A DNA stretch of 64,000 bases from Synaphobranchus kaupii (taxonomy: Eukaryota; Chordata; Actinopteri; Anguilliformes; Synaphobranchidae), in the NCBI GenBank assembly GCA_029718625.1, contig CM056379.1, forward strand, positions 60,229,626 through 60,293,625. The letters are read 5' to 3'. Positions 10,938-22,400 of this stretch are shown here, in pieces. Both the position numbers and the translations under genes were made by a program. Position 1 is the first letter of the stretch. The number at the start of each line of letters is the position of its first letter. The notes under the pieces were generated by a model. It was not told the origin of the DNA, did not search any database, and was given only the letters and a program-made list of their open reading frames with translations.

Positions 10938-11166
10938 CCGTGTTTCCTCACTGAAGCATCCTCCGGGAGACTCCTCGTTCCTTGCTCCCCGAGGAGAATT
11001 TAACGGTTTGGAATGGCCTTAAAGATGGCAGAGATTGAATGCTCGATTGATTTCTAGGTCAGGCGAGGACCGAGGAGATGAGGACAGATAAAATAAGCTA
11101 TTGGAATGAACCCTGGGTTCCACATCGCTAAATGCCGCCCGGAGGATGCTTCAGCGAGGGAACAAG
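10938..11166. mobile_element. Small inverted-repeat element (MITE-like)
   Basis: The sequence CTGAAGCATCCTCCGGG near 10953 recurs in inverted form as CCCGGAGGATGCTTCAG near 11139-11155, enclosing about 170 bases with further G/A-rich internal symmetry. No target duplication could be fixed, so the ends are approximate. Confidence 0.55.
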
Positions 11167-11197
11167 AATGTAGCCTTTGCGAAAGCCTTTTCTCGGA

Positions 11198-11562
11198 ACG
11201 TGTGACGTGTCACCTCTTCACATGTGCTACGTGGCGGGTACACCCCTACACAAATCCAAATTTATTGTTCCTTTCCATTTATTATAATTTGTTTAATCCA
11301 CACATGCCACTAATTCTTTATGACGAACAAAAGCCATGTTTATTCATGAAAAAAGAGGCTAAAAAGCATTATTGTTATGCAGGTAGGCATATATGATGCT
11401 GACGCTTGACTGAGCAAAGACGTTCCATTTGCGTAATTCATGTTGCCTCAATTCCTCTGTCCTCGTATTTCATCCTTGCATCCTTTCCTCACGTCTGCCG
11501 TTGGGCATAGCTAAGGAGCGAGGAAAGGATGCAAGGAAAAGAGGCAAGGAGTGAAAATAAGC
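11198..11562 (+). mobile_element. Dispersed MITE-like repeat, copy 1
   Basis: This segment occurs again in inverted orientation at 22157-22400. Shared blocks are GACGCTTGACT, CGTCCTCGTA-type segments, TCCTTGCATCCTTTCCTCAC, GGCGGGTACACCCCTACAC and its end near ACTCCTTGC. It contains internal inverted repeats around 11478-11535 (GCATCCTTTCCTC against GAGGAAAGGATGC). There is no coding content beyond short shadow frames. Confidence 0.65.
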
Positions 11563-11570
11563 AATTTGAA

Positions 11571-11690
11571 TCAGAATCAGAATCAGTTTTATTGTCACTT
11601 CCATAATACACACTTGGCATACATGAGAGCGAAATACCGTTCTCCATAGGTCATGGTGTTTGTCACATTTAAAAAACAGACACATATCTT
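11571..11690 (-). mobile_element. LINE 3' tail fragment with (GATTCT)n end
   Basis: Read on the minus strand the fragment ends AATAAAACTGATTCTGATTC, a hexamer-repeat tail as in Rex1/Babar-like fish LINEs. It abuts the MITE-like copy at 11198. Only the last 100 or so bases are present. The family name is tentative. Confidence 0.5.
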
Positions 11691-13356
11691 AATAAAAGAC
11701 AAGGACACATTACAATCATAAAAAGAGCAGCATTTGGTTAAAAAAAAGGCCGCTTACCCCTTTTTGTGCAAGACCCGTTTTAGGCTTATTTGATACTTTT
11801 CCAACCAGCTGTGGTGAATGGCCCATGGTGCTATAAAATTATGAACATGTGGCTTATTGGAGTTATTAAGCAACAAATCAGAGCAGTTCAGTTCATTCAG
11901 TATATTCCAACAAGCTATGTACGTGTACATGATAAAAGAACGCAGAAAATACTCTCCCTCCATGTTTTTTGCTATAGGTAGGTTAAATAAAGGGAAAGTG
12001 TTGTAAAATACTGGAATGGGCCGATAAATATGTTGTATTCATTTGATAAGGATGGGTATACAGTACAAACTGACATAGATGAATGATAAAATACTATTTT
12101 TTTCTTCCTGAAGCCCTGTAAAAGTATAGCAAGACAAGCCAATTTGTGACTTTTTTAGTTTTTCCCAGTAAATAATGAGAAAAGTTTGTTGATTTAAACT
12201 GTATGAAGCATTTTGGAAAGTTTTTAAGTTTTTGTTTCAGTGGAACTCCAGTTATATACAATTATTAGGCATATGTCTAATTGTACTATTTATTACTTAT
12301 TATTGAAGTTACTCATTTATTATTAAACACCAAAGATGTTAATTGCTTAACATTTCCATTTTGCTTTGTGTAGTTCCAAAATTCTGCAACAGGTGGAGAC
12401 ATAGTATCTGCTTAGAATATAGCTGCTCCAGGAACTAATGAAAGGGCCTGACTTTCCTGCTTCAAAGTGTGGACAATCTGTGTTCTGACTGTTAATTTAA
12501 AATATATAGTAAAGATGAATGATGGAGCTTAAGGACAGCTATCGTAATAGAAGAGGCCTATTTTTATTTTACAAAACAAATTGTGGTTGGGAGATCTCTG
12601 GGGGTTCAGGCTAATAAGAAAGACATTTTGAATTAAATAATTCATCAAAGTAGCTGCAGCCCCCTCAATTGTTTGTGTTTTTATCAACATGCTCCGACTG
12701 CTTTTTGACCATCACATTTCACTAATGATGTATTTGCACTGAGGAATGCATCTGAAACTTGTGCTTTTTTCCATTATCCTTTCAGGTACCATTTAGTATC
12801 TGTATACTGCTTCCAGTTTGAAGTGGATCTTTTCATACATCACTCTGTGCTTTATATGTGTGATGTAAACATGTGCTACAATATAAAATACCAGTAGTTC
12901 ATGTTCAAAAATAAAGCCACGTTCAAAATATACATTCAATTTACACAATAATTTACTTGGTCCAAGTACTATAGAAGTACATTTTCATATTGTTTGATAA
13001 ATTGTGAATGGCATAGATATTATGGTTGAATTGCAGTTTGTGTTTTGTTTAGAGTTTGGTATGCAGTTAGTTTTTGAATTGGTGAGGTTAAGGCTTTAAC
13101 ATAGAGTGAGGGGTAGAGCTGGAGTCTAGATGAGGGAGAGGGTATGGTTCATTATTCATAATCTAGGTAATAGCAGTTGCATACTAGGCCCTAAACTATT
13201 AATTGCCAGGGTATATGATAAAATGAAAGTGTTACAAGTAGAAATTTTCCAGAAGTGCCACAGTATTACAAAATGTGATGTGTCGTAAATTAAAACCACA
13301 AGATGTAAAAACAGAGGGTATTAGAATCTTTAGCTAAGTCATCAATGATCAGTGTA
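11691..13356. other. Intergenic, no gene recognised
   Basis: AT-rich, no recognisable coding exon or element ends. Confidence 0.55.
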
Positions 13357-14949
13357 ACCCTCCTGTCTGTTACACACAGGGGCGCGCACAAGCATGGCTA
13401 AAAATATCAAGATTACAATGTGAAATATTATTATTGTGTAGGCTAGCCTATATAAAAAAAATGCATAATAATAAAAGGGTCCATAGGTCAAAGACCACAT
13501 AGCTACCTTCCCCCACCGAAGGGAAATGCTGAATTAAATTGCTTTCAGCCCACTCCATCAACATCCAGGCGATGTGCGATGGTACGTGTAAGGTTACATG
13601 TAGGCTAGTGTTGTGTCGTTCGCGAACGATTCGTTCAAAAGACCGAATCTTTTGGGTGAACGAACTGAACTGAATCACTTACTGAAAAGATCCGTTAATT
13701 TCTCAGTTCAGTTGAGCTCTCGAACGGATCTGATCAGCAGCGAGCGTGCAGGGAGGGGGAGGGACTGCCGCGAGCGAACGTGATTCGTCCCCTGCGAACC
13801 AGTTCTGCTGTGCTGAACGAATCATTCACGGGCGGGCGGGCGCCGAGCGAGGCAGCGAGCGTGCAGAGTGGACTTCTGCGAGCGAACGTGTCGTGATTCG
13901 TTCACTGAAGGCTACTAGACACAGTGAGTTAACGTGACTTGATCCTGTGATAATCAGCGGCTCAAACTGCCAGAATCAGGCCCAGCAAGTTAAGACTTAA
14001 AAGTCATTAAAAACCAGCGTTCACCTCCAATATTGATATTTAACGAGGAAACTTTTAAAATATCAAGATTTGTAAACGGAGTTTGGCGCGTTTGTCAAAG
14101 CGACAGCACTTCCGCATGAACCGTTCGGCCGTTTCAGTTCACTGAGTGAGTCGGACTACGCAGTACGCAGTCGGAGCTCCGCCCAAGCACTGAACGATTC
14201 GGTGAACGAATCTTTTTAATGAACTGATTCTAGTGATTCGAGTCACTGAAGTGAACTGTTTTGCCCATCACTAATGTAGGCTATAGACTATTCGCAATTA
14301 TCCTGGATCAATCTATGACTTAGGCTATATTTGCCAATAATTCCTGTAATCTTCCGGGGGGACAATCTTCTGTTACGGGACCACTGCCATAAGTAAGTCG
14401 CACGTTTCACGGTCTTCCTGGGAAAGTGGATTGTTTTAAAGCATTACGCTACGAGTAAAACAGGTTGTTCACATTTCCATAAACACGACATTATAAAACG
14501 AGGGGACATATGCGTGAACACATGGGTTGCCAACCTGACAGCTTTATCGTATTTAGTGTCATCATTAAGGCAAAATAACGGTATTTATGTTATTAATCAA
14601 TATTACTATGCAGGTAGCCTAATGAACTTCGGATGAAGCCTGAACTTCGAGAACTCCATGAGAACAGCCTCGTGGAATTGATTTTTGACACTTTCATTGC
14701 ATAATCAAACGAAATTCGTTGAACAAGCAGGCTAATTTGTTTTTTTTTAGGTGAGACTGAAGCCATTGATAGCTTATTTTCAGCTGTTGCAGCTCCTTTT
14801 AACGAAATTTAACCGCATATATTTTGTGAAATAACAGCCCTGTCGGGAATTACCGGGAACTCATAGGCTAATGGTTAGTCCGAATAATATTGAATAATAT
14901 CATGCTCCATTTAGCCTATTCCTTGATCGCACTAAACACGCACGAGCAT
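13357..14949 (+). mobile_element. Harbinger-like element, outer copy, left part
   Basis: From CCTCCTGTCTGTTACACACA at about 13360 the sequence is closely matched by 15838-16070 and, after the hAT insertion, 14375-14949 matches 16655-17145. The two are therefore copies of one repeat. This outer copy lacks the left terminus seen in the inner copy. It is interrupted at 14950 by the inner copy and resumes at 17431. A hAT element sits inside it at 13606-14273. No transposase frame survives. Confidence 0.75.
13606..14273. mobile_element. Non-autonomous hAT element with perfect 8-bp target duplication
   Basis: Exactly repeated ATGTAGGC flanks the element at 13598-13605 and 14274-14281. The ends are TAGTGTTGTGTC and GCCCATCACTA, a short imperfect inverted repeat. 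The body is filled with subterminal copies of GAACGATTCG, CGAACGAATC and TGAACTGA-type motifs on both strands, as expected of hAT transposase binding sites. It is 668 bp long with no transposase. The perfect duplication suggests a fairly recent insertion. Confidence 0.9.
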
Positions 14950-17427
14950 GGGCCCTATCTTACACCTGGCGCAAAGCGGCGCTAACCCAAACGCAAGTGT
15001 CTTTGCTATCTTACACCCGGCGCTAGGTTCATTAAAACGCCTAACGCTTACGTCTTTAACTAGCATGTATTCTTGCGCCCATTACAAGTGAACTGTCTGG
15101 CGTGTTGGTCTTAAGATGAGGAATGGCCAGGATTCTTTTTGGCGTATTGCTATCTTGAGCCAGCAGAAAGCGCTTGCGCTAGAAGCACCACAAACCTGGG
15201 CTGTGTCCGAATCAGAGCCCTGTTCCCTGTCCACTGTCCCCTGTCCACTCAGACCCCTGTCTACTATGTGCCCTGTCCCCTCACATTGCAAGCAGTGTGT
15301 GAAAGAAATCCTGCAAAACTCTTTCCAAACTAGTGAGGAAGTAGTTCGTAATATCTTTTTATTTTATTTTTATTTTATTGAGAATATCAATCAGTTAACA
15401 TATGACAATTGTTACAAAGTGTAGACTATGAATGAAGATAGAATTAACAAAAATAAAAAAGAGTATTTCGTAATATGACCCACTCTTGTAACATAGATAT
15501 GCATATACGCTCTACATCTTTTACGTTTTTACTTCCGAGTTACTTACTGAAATTGTCGGGTGAGTGCACAGTTCTGCAGATGAGTGTGCTCCTGAATTCC
15601 CTCAACAAAACCCGGAAATAAGGGGTTCATCCTGGTATTTTAAGTGCCCCCATTTGTGAGAAAAAGTCGCCCACTCAAAAGCTTTTTGACGAAGTGGACT
15701 CAAATATGCGTACTCAAACGGGTGTAGGGCTCTGATTCGGACACAGCCCTGGTCTAAAGTCATGTTGCAGTTGTTTACGTGTTATTTTAACGACGCGTAT
15801 AAGTGCGTCTACATAGGCGTGTGCACAACGCGCGTACCCTCCTGTCTGTTACACACAGGGGCGCACACAAGCATGACTAAAATATCTAGATCACAATGTG
15901 AAATATTATTATTGTGTAGGCTATATCAAAAATGCATAATAATAAAAGGTTCCATAGGTCCACATACCTTTCCCTCGGCGAAGGGGAACGATGCCACATT
16001 ACATTGCTCTCAGCCCACTCCATCAACATCCAGGAGATGTGCGATGGTACGGGACAATGGCTATCCATTAAAAAGGAGCTGATAACACCTATATCAAGCC
16101 GCGAATTGTCATTTACACCTAATGCGTGAATTGTCATTCAATGGAAAACTCGCGCACTGCAATAGACGGACTTTTGAGTTCTGAAAATGCGCTTCAGACG
16201 TCATTACAATACAGCTCTGTTTATCTAGGAATACAGCCTGTAAGTAAATAGAATGGTTTGTGACTGAAAAACGTTCACAACCTTGTCCAGTGAATATTGC
16301 TTTTATTGTTTTTCAAATAGCCTAGGCTACAGCGGATTCGCTGTGCATAGCCTACATAAGGTTTTTTCGATAACCTATGGTTAAAAAACATAAGATAAAT
16401 GTCATCATGTTAACTGAATTGTAGGCTAACCTTAGCTATTCTTCGTCCTTCATATTTTTTAAATTACAGTGACAAGGTTTCCATATTATTAAAACCCCGC
16501 TGATTTCACCTGTTATTCCATAACTTGAACAAAGATTTTAAAGAGAACTAAGCGTCTAATTAGAAACGAAATTTGCAGCATGTTACACAATTAATTTACA
16601 ATTAATTTAAATTCCATTATCTGCATGTTCGCTTTACAGGAGCAGGTCTGTTTCCCCTGCTGTACATCGCACTTTTCACGGTCTTCCTGGGAAAGTGAAT
16701 CGTTTTAAAGTATTACTCTACCAGTTAAACAGGTTGGTCACATTTCCATAAGCAGGACATTATAAAACAAGGGAAAATATGCTGAACCTATGGGTTGCCA
16801 ACCTGACAGATTTGTTGTATTTAGTGTCATCATTAAGGCAAAATAACGTTAGTTATGTTATTAATCAAAATTATAATGCAGGTAGCCTAATGAACTTTGG
16901 TTGAAGCTTGAACATGAGTTCATTGCATAATCAAACAAAATTCGTTTTAAACAAGCAGGCTAATTTGGCGTTTTCTAAGGTGAGAAGGAAGCAATTGGTC
17001 GCTTATTCTCAGCTGTTGCAGGTGCTTTTAACGAAATTTAACAGCATATATTTCATAAACAGCACTGTCAGGAATTACTGGGAACTCATAATAATACTAC
17101 TGCTGCTACTGATCCATATAGCCGATTCCTTGATCGCACTAAACACGCACGAGCATGTCTGTTTCGCCATCATAAGCAATCCGCCAAGGTGGAAAAGCAG
17201 GCTTTTAAAGGGAATGGGATATGACATTTTGATTGGTTTATTGCATGTCACGCCCAAGACACACCTATAATTAATGAAGAGACTAGGTTCAGCCCAGTTG
17301 CACCTTGCGCCGTGCTTAGCGCCCAAAAAACACGCCGTTAAAATAGCAAAAGTCGACTTGGACACGCCCTAAATGGACTTAGCGCCATGCGCTTAGACTA
17401 AGCGCCAAGATCGCCAAGATAGGGCCC
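14950..17427 (+). mobile_element. Harbinger-like element, inner copy (complete ends)
   Basis: The element begins GGGCCCTATCTTACACC and ends, inverted, with GATCGCCAAGATAGGGCCC. The trinucleotide CAT flanks both sides (14947-14949 and 17428-17430), a 3-bp target duplication as made by PIF/Harbinger-type transposases. It landed in another copy of the same family: the host sequence reads ACGCACGAGCATG up to the break and TCTGTTTCGCC after it, and the same unbroken sequence occurs inside the inner copy at 17140-17170. It is about 2.48 kb including a nested 550-bp element. No transposase frame was found, so it is probably non-autonomous. Superfamily assignment is inferred from terminus and duplication length. 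Confidence 0.8.
15199..15748. mobile_element. MITE with CTG target duplication
   Basis: Ends GGCTGTGTCCGAATCAGAGC and its exact inverse bound a 550-bp element. CTG flanks it at 15196-15198 and 15749-15751, a 3-bp duplication. The interior has a T/A-rich tract at about 15356-15380 and no open frame of note. It lies inside the inner Harbinger-like copy and is therefore younger than that insertion or was carried in with it. Confidence 0.85.
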
Positions 17428-17430
17428 CAT

Positions 17431-17693
17431 GTCTGTTTCGCCATTAAGCAATCCGCCAAGGTGGAAAAGCAGGCTTTTAAAGGGAATAGGATATGACATT
17501 TTGATTGGTTTATTGCATGTCACGCCCAAGACACACCTATAATTAATAAAGAGACTAGGTTCAGCTCACTTGAACGCTGCGCCGTGCTTAACGCCCAAAA
17601 AACACGCCGTTAAAATAGCAAAAGTGGACTTGGACACGCCCTAAATGGACTTTACGCCATGCGCTTAGACCAAGCGCCAAGATGGAGCCCCAA
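17431..17693 (+). mobile_element. Harbinger-like element, outer copy, right end
   Basis: This stretch repeats 17153-17427 almost base for base (TCTGTTTCGCC, GCAATCCGCCAAGGTGGAAA, TTTGATTGGTTTATTGCATG, TTAGACCAAGCGCCAAGATG) and ends at GGAGCCCC. It is the resumed right end of the copy broken at 14949, not a simple tandem duplication. Confidence 0.75.
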
Positions 17694-17704
17694 AGAGTCT
17701 TTTG

Positions 17705-17999
17705 ATATCCTTTTATTCCCAGTCATGATATCATCACCTGTTTACCTTTGGAACAGGTGTTTTTTGAACTTCCCACTCTTTTTTTTGCCCAACTTTTTTG
17801 GAACGTGTTGCAGGCATAAAATTCGGAATTAGTTTATATTTACAAAAATCAATAAAGTTGATAAGGTAAAACTATAAGGTAAATATATTTTCTTTGTACT
17901 GTTTTCAATTAAATATATGTAAAAGAGAATTTACAAATCTGCTTTCTGCTTTTATGTGCATTTTACATTCTGTCCCAACTTTTTTGGAATTGGAGTTTG
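17705..17999 (+). mobile_element. Tc1/mariner-like element, right-end fragment
   Basis: It matches the right end of the complete element at 34440-34753: TCCAGTCATGATA-like start, CACCTGTTTACC, TTTTTTGAAC, TTATATTTACAAAAATCAAT, and the terminus TGTCCCAACTTTTTTGGAAT with TTTG before a TA. Only the last 300 bases are present. The transposase region is missing. Confidence 0.8.
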
Positions 18000-18001
18000 T
18001 A

Positions 18002-18868
18002 CGTAGTTCTTACTAGTCAATCAACTGGCATGCAATGTTCTCACCTGTTAATCAAGTGGTATGAAATTACATCCATAAGAGAGGAATAAAGATGCTTCAC
18101 ATGAGAAAACAACACGTGCGTAACACTTCATAGGAAATATTTTTTGTTGTTGTGTTGATGATAGTCAACAATGGTGACTGAAACATTCGCAGTTATGTCC
18201 CCCATTATTTGTTCAATTTCTTCTTTGAAACTACAATAAAAAATAAAGATGACTGGGAGCCTCATTACTTTTGGCCTTCAGTCTTCTGAAACTGGGGCAC
18301 ACTATTTGGACTGCTTCCAGGTGTGAATCAACAGCACTGTTTTCATTTTTTGAGATGTGTGACACAGTCTTAATGTATATTTTTTTCAGATTTTGACAGC
18401 ATAGTAATGTCAACTTTAGTAATTTATACCAAATTATTCATTAGACCGCAAGTAATTATAGTAATTCATTTTCCTTTCATTTTCATTGAAATTATATACA
18501 TTTACACACTTGATTACTTGGAGAATACCTTCCAATATAGAGTCTAAAAAATTACAGGTTAAGAACCATGGTTGAATACATGCAAGAAGAATGTTTTTTT
18601 CTAATTCCATTGCCTTAACCCACTTGAACTGTTGTTGTAACTCTAAGGGCCCACCACTGATGGCTGCTACTACATCTTTTGTGACTTACAGGAACTAGAT
18701 GACTTCCCTTTAAACTTCCTCTATCTATTTGAAATGAGAACACAGGCACCATTGTCTGTGCATTCTGTATTGTTGTACATAAAATGTCCCATGCAAGTTG
18801 TGTAATTCCAGCTATAATATCCAGTTCAACTTTTTTTACTTCCTTTCCCCATGCCTCAACAAGGACCA
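18002..18868. other. Intergenic, no gene recognised
   Basis: No element ends or coding motifs. The short minus-strand frame at 18615-18875 has no recognisable domain. Confidence 0.5.
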
Positions 18869-20822
18869 GGGTCATTCCGTGTTAAATCAACCAGTTTTCT
18901 GAAAAGTTCCTGTATGTCCCTCTCATATTTTGATGAAACTCCATTATAATAATCCATTGTGTGAAAAATGAAAAGACAAAAAAAATTAGCCTCATACGAC
19001 ATGTCGTTTCCGAGATATGGCCTCCTGAAATTTGTTCAAAACCTCTGTCTTTCGCGCTCGCGAGTTGTGAAAACGCGCGAATGTGATTTATTTCTGAATT
19101 TGGAAGCTTATAACTTCGGATTGGTAACAGCTATAGAGCTGAAACCTGGTATCCTAACTTACCTTCTTCCAATTTGCAAGAATATGACATCAGATTACTT
19201 GTACCCCCTTCCCTTTTCAAGTTATATGCACCCAAAGTAGCCACTTTGTTCAGTCTCACATGTTTTTGGTGATTTTCGAGGTCACCCTGTGCCCGTACGA
19301 GTGGACATCCCATATCACAGATGTATTATCTAGAGATGTATGTCTATGGTCACAAATTTCAGCTTTGGTACTCAACTCCTTCATGGTTAGATAGCATTTT
19401 GAAAAGTACACATATTTTAACATATCGGGAATTCACATAAGTCTTAAGAGTTACGTTACTACTTAAAAGTGTCAAATTATGTATCAGACATCAAACAGAA
19501 TAGTACGTGTACTTTAAACCATACACTGATAATGTCAGATAATGTCACTCCACTTCTCCATGCCAATAGTTTTATGTCCTCTTGTGACAACTCGGTTGCA
19601 GCTATCAAACCCCTTTCTCTTCTGAAGGCTTTGTGGCAAGCATCATTTAACACCAAACCAATACTGCAGTCTGACATGGAACATGTCCCTGCCATTTTGA
19701 GGAGTTTATGAAAACTGCTTCCAAAATAAGTGTTATTGCATTGTAGGCCTAGGAAACAAAACTATGCATGGTACAGTAACAGCAGCACACACATATTTCG
19801 CAGTTAGAAAATAAATATAGTTGGGATGTATTCTGTAATTGACGAGGCTCACTGATGGGATCTCAATTCTTGAATGATAAAGCTAGAATGAAATTGACCA
19901 AATATTGTTGCCTGGTAATGGGAAATCCCATCATTGCATAATGGGTTATCCCTGTACTTACCTGACATGGGAAAATCCCACATCTAACCTTAGCTCTAGG
20001 CCCTAGGGGGCATCTTATCTTTATTTTACCTATCTTCTGTGATAAATATGCATGTTGTGATCCGACCTTACGCACATAGATCGGCCGATTTCAAGTTTTG
20101 TATCCCTGGAATTGTGCAAAATTTGTATTTTTCAAAATGTGGTCTAACCATGAAGGAGTTGAGTACCAAAGCTGAAATTTGGTTGATGACTAGATCTAAT
20201 ATATCTGTTTAACTGGTGTAAATTTCAGAAAAAGTTTTAACTGTCCACATGGTGATCCATTGACACGACGGACGGTTGTGTTTTTGACTTTTTTTCACCC
20301 GGACCCAACTTTGGATGGATGTCATTCCTTTAAAAATGAATTGATTAGCCTGTACTTGCTTGTGACCATAGACATACACCTATAGATAATACATCTGTGA
20401 TATGGGATGTATATGTCCACTCGTATGGGCACAGGGTGACCTCGAAAATCACCAAAAACATGTGCGACTGAGCAAAGTGGCTACTTTGGGTGCATATAAC
20501 CTGAAAAGGGAAGGGGGCACAAGTAATCTGAGGCCAGATTCGTGCAATACGGAGGATACCAAGTTTCAGCTATATAGCTGTTACCAATCCCAAGTTATAA
20601 GCTTCCAAAGTGTGAAAAAATCACATTTGCGTGTTTTCACGACTCGCGAGCGCGAAAGAGGTTTTCAGCAAATTTCAGGAGGCTATATCTCGTCGTCGTG
20701 TCGTATGAGGCAATTTTTTTGTGTGTGTTCATTTTTCATACAATGGATTATTATGATGGAGTTTCATCAAAATCTGAGAGGGTCATGCAGGGACCACTGG
20801 TTGATTTGACACGGAATGACCC
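18869..20822. mobile_element. Foldback DNA element with long inverted arms
   Basis: The left arm, from GGGTCATTCCGTGT (18869) through TCAGCTTTGGTACTCAACTC (about 19360) to CATGGTTAGA, is repeated in inverse order in the right arm, from TCTAACCATGAAGG (about 20143) through CACTCGTATGGGCACAGG to ACACGGAATGACCC (ending 20822). The arms are roughly 540-680 bases with small differences and surround a loop of about 700 bases. No transposase was recognised in the loop; a short frame at 19469-19711 shows no known motif. No clear target duplication was found, so the superfamily is not assigned. Confidence 0.85.
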
Positions 20823-21535
20823 ACTACCTTTTTATCTTGCATGGTACTTCAGTCTTCCACCAGCTAGAGGTTGTGATGGCCTCTTTGTCGAGCCACTTCT
20901 CAGACAATTATCCCATTTGCACTACCTCAATCACCTAAAGTAATTGTCAGTAATTAAGTACAGATGATGATTGACGGCGATGCTTACAAGCACACTCATG
21001 TGTTTAATTAAGTTTGATTACTTACTACCATGGACATGCTGCAGTAATTTTAAATGTTGTACAAGGGCATGTTACTTTTTGTGGAAAATTATCACAGTAA
21101 AAACTAGAAAATGTGCTCAGTAGAGCACAGACCTCCGCCAAGTCTGACAACATCCCACAAGGCTATCAAAGACATTAACAATACCATTTGCAGACATGGC
21201 CTAGTAGTTGTTCCTTGTTATTATTATGGTTATTTTAGCCAATTCATGTCAAAATTTCATCAGTTCTCCCTTGACCCATAACAAACCTTTGGTGAAAGTT
21301 TCCACAGACCTTGTTGTGAACGTGCAAGTTTTCTAGATACGATTGCAGGATTACAGACTGGTATAGCTAACGTTACAGTAAAAATGTCAGCTACAAGAGT
21401 CCAGGTAAAACAACGGAATCTTTTTATTTTCGTTAGTCTGAACCAGGCATTATTATCTGGCTACATGCATGGTTATAGCCAAGTAGCCAGTTCTAGCTAC
21501 CACAATTTATACGTCATATAGCCTAACGTTAGCAA
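20823..21535. other. Intergenic, possible dispersed repeat
   Basis: At about 21110-21330 the phrases AGAGCACAGACCTCCGCCAA and CAGTTCTCCCTTGACCC resemble a dispersed vertebrate repeat, but its ends cannot be fixed here. The rest is unremarkable. Confidence 0.35.
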
Positions 21536-21793
21536 TCATTTCCTCCTTCTAAGAAGCCTCCTTCCTGCCTGTCCAGTAGAATATGGGAGCTCCATGTCTG
21601 TCTTTAAATCAATACACTCCCTAAGATCTTGCCACCTTCTAAAATGAGCACCTATGCTTACTCTAGTTTTCGAACGAGCTTTATCCAATTCCTTTTCTTT
21701 TTCTTTGCATGAAATAGCGTCAGTGTAACGGGTCGCTTCTCCGCCATCGTTGGTGAAATTCCTAGATTTTCTAACTGGCAAGGTCAATCTCAT
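21536..21793 (-). pseudogene. Transposon-type protein fragment (RVSIGAHFRRWQDLR motif)
   Basis: An 85-codon minus-strand frame. Its second half, TRVSIGAHFRRW followed by LRECIDLKTDMEL, follows the pattern R-V-x-I-G-x-x-F-x-R-W-x-x-L-R-x-x-x-x-L-K-x-D-x-E seen in an uncharacterised domain of many multicopy fish genes thought to derive from transposons. The preceding lysine-rich piece (KEKEKELDKARSK) could be a helix or nuclear signal. The frame ends soon after the motif, so it is a fragment or a terminal exon. The recognition is from pattern memory only; the family identity is uncertain. Confidence 0.35.
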
Positions 21794-22156
21794 TGTTGAT
21801 TGGTTTGCGATGTGAATCGGCCTATCTCTTTGATTGGTTTATGTCATAAGCCACTTTGTTTTGAAAACAAAATTCAGGCCGATTCGCTGGTTTTAGAATG
21901 CAGAATTTGAGGGTATAAACAACAGTTTTTTCTGTGATTGCTACCAACTAAGCATGACCGTTCCTCGATATTTTATCCTGGCCAGTTTTTAACAGTCTCT
22001 TCTGTGATATTTTGTTTTTAAATGTTGGTCTATTGTTATCTTCTTTGTGTAATTTGTTGCTAAATTTTGTTGTTGTTAAAGTAGTGCAAAATAAATTCAA
22101 TCAGTATGCAGTGTAGCAGGCGGATACTGCTTCACTCATTCGCTCAAAGACATGCT

Positions 22157-22400
22157 ATTCATAGGGTTCATTCCAATCATTTATTTTCACTCCTTGCATC
22201 CTTTCCTCACTCCATAGCTCTGCCCAATGGAGGACGTGAGGAAAGGATGGAAGGATGAGATACGAGGACAGAGGAATCGAGGTAACATGCATTACGCTAA
22301 TGGAATGTTCTTGCTGAGTCAAGCGTCAGCGTCATATAATAAGTGGAAAGGAACGGTAAAATTGGATTTGTGTAGGGGTGTACCCGCCACGTGGCAGGTG
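22157..22400 (-). mobile_element. Dispersed MITE-like repeat, copy 2 (inverted)
   Basis: It is the reverse complement of most of 11225-11562, with shared blocks TCACTCCTTGCATCCTTTCC, GAGGAAAGGAT, TACGAGGACAGAGGAAT, AGTCAAGCGTCAGC and TTGTGTAGGGGTGTACCCGC. The pair differ by roughly one base in six by eye. The internal inverted repeat of the first copy is preserved. Confidence 0.65.

Noticed and set aside
17153..17693. Simple tandem duplication of about 277 bases
   Set aside because: The first unit is the right end of an inserted element and the second the resumed host copy; CAT duplications and matching host sequence explain both.
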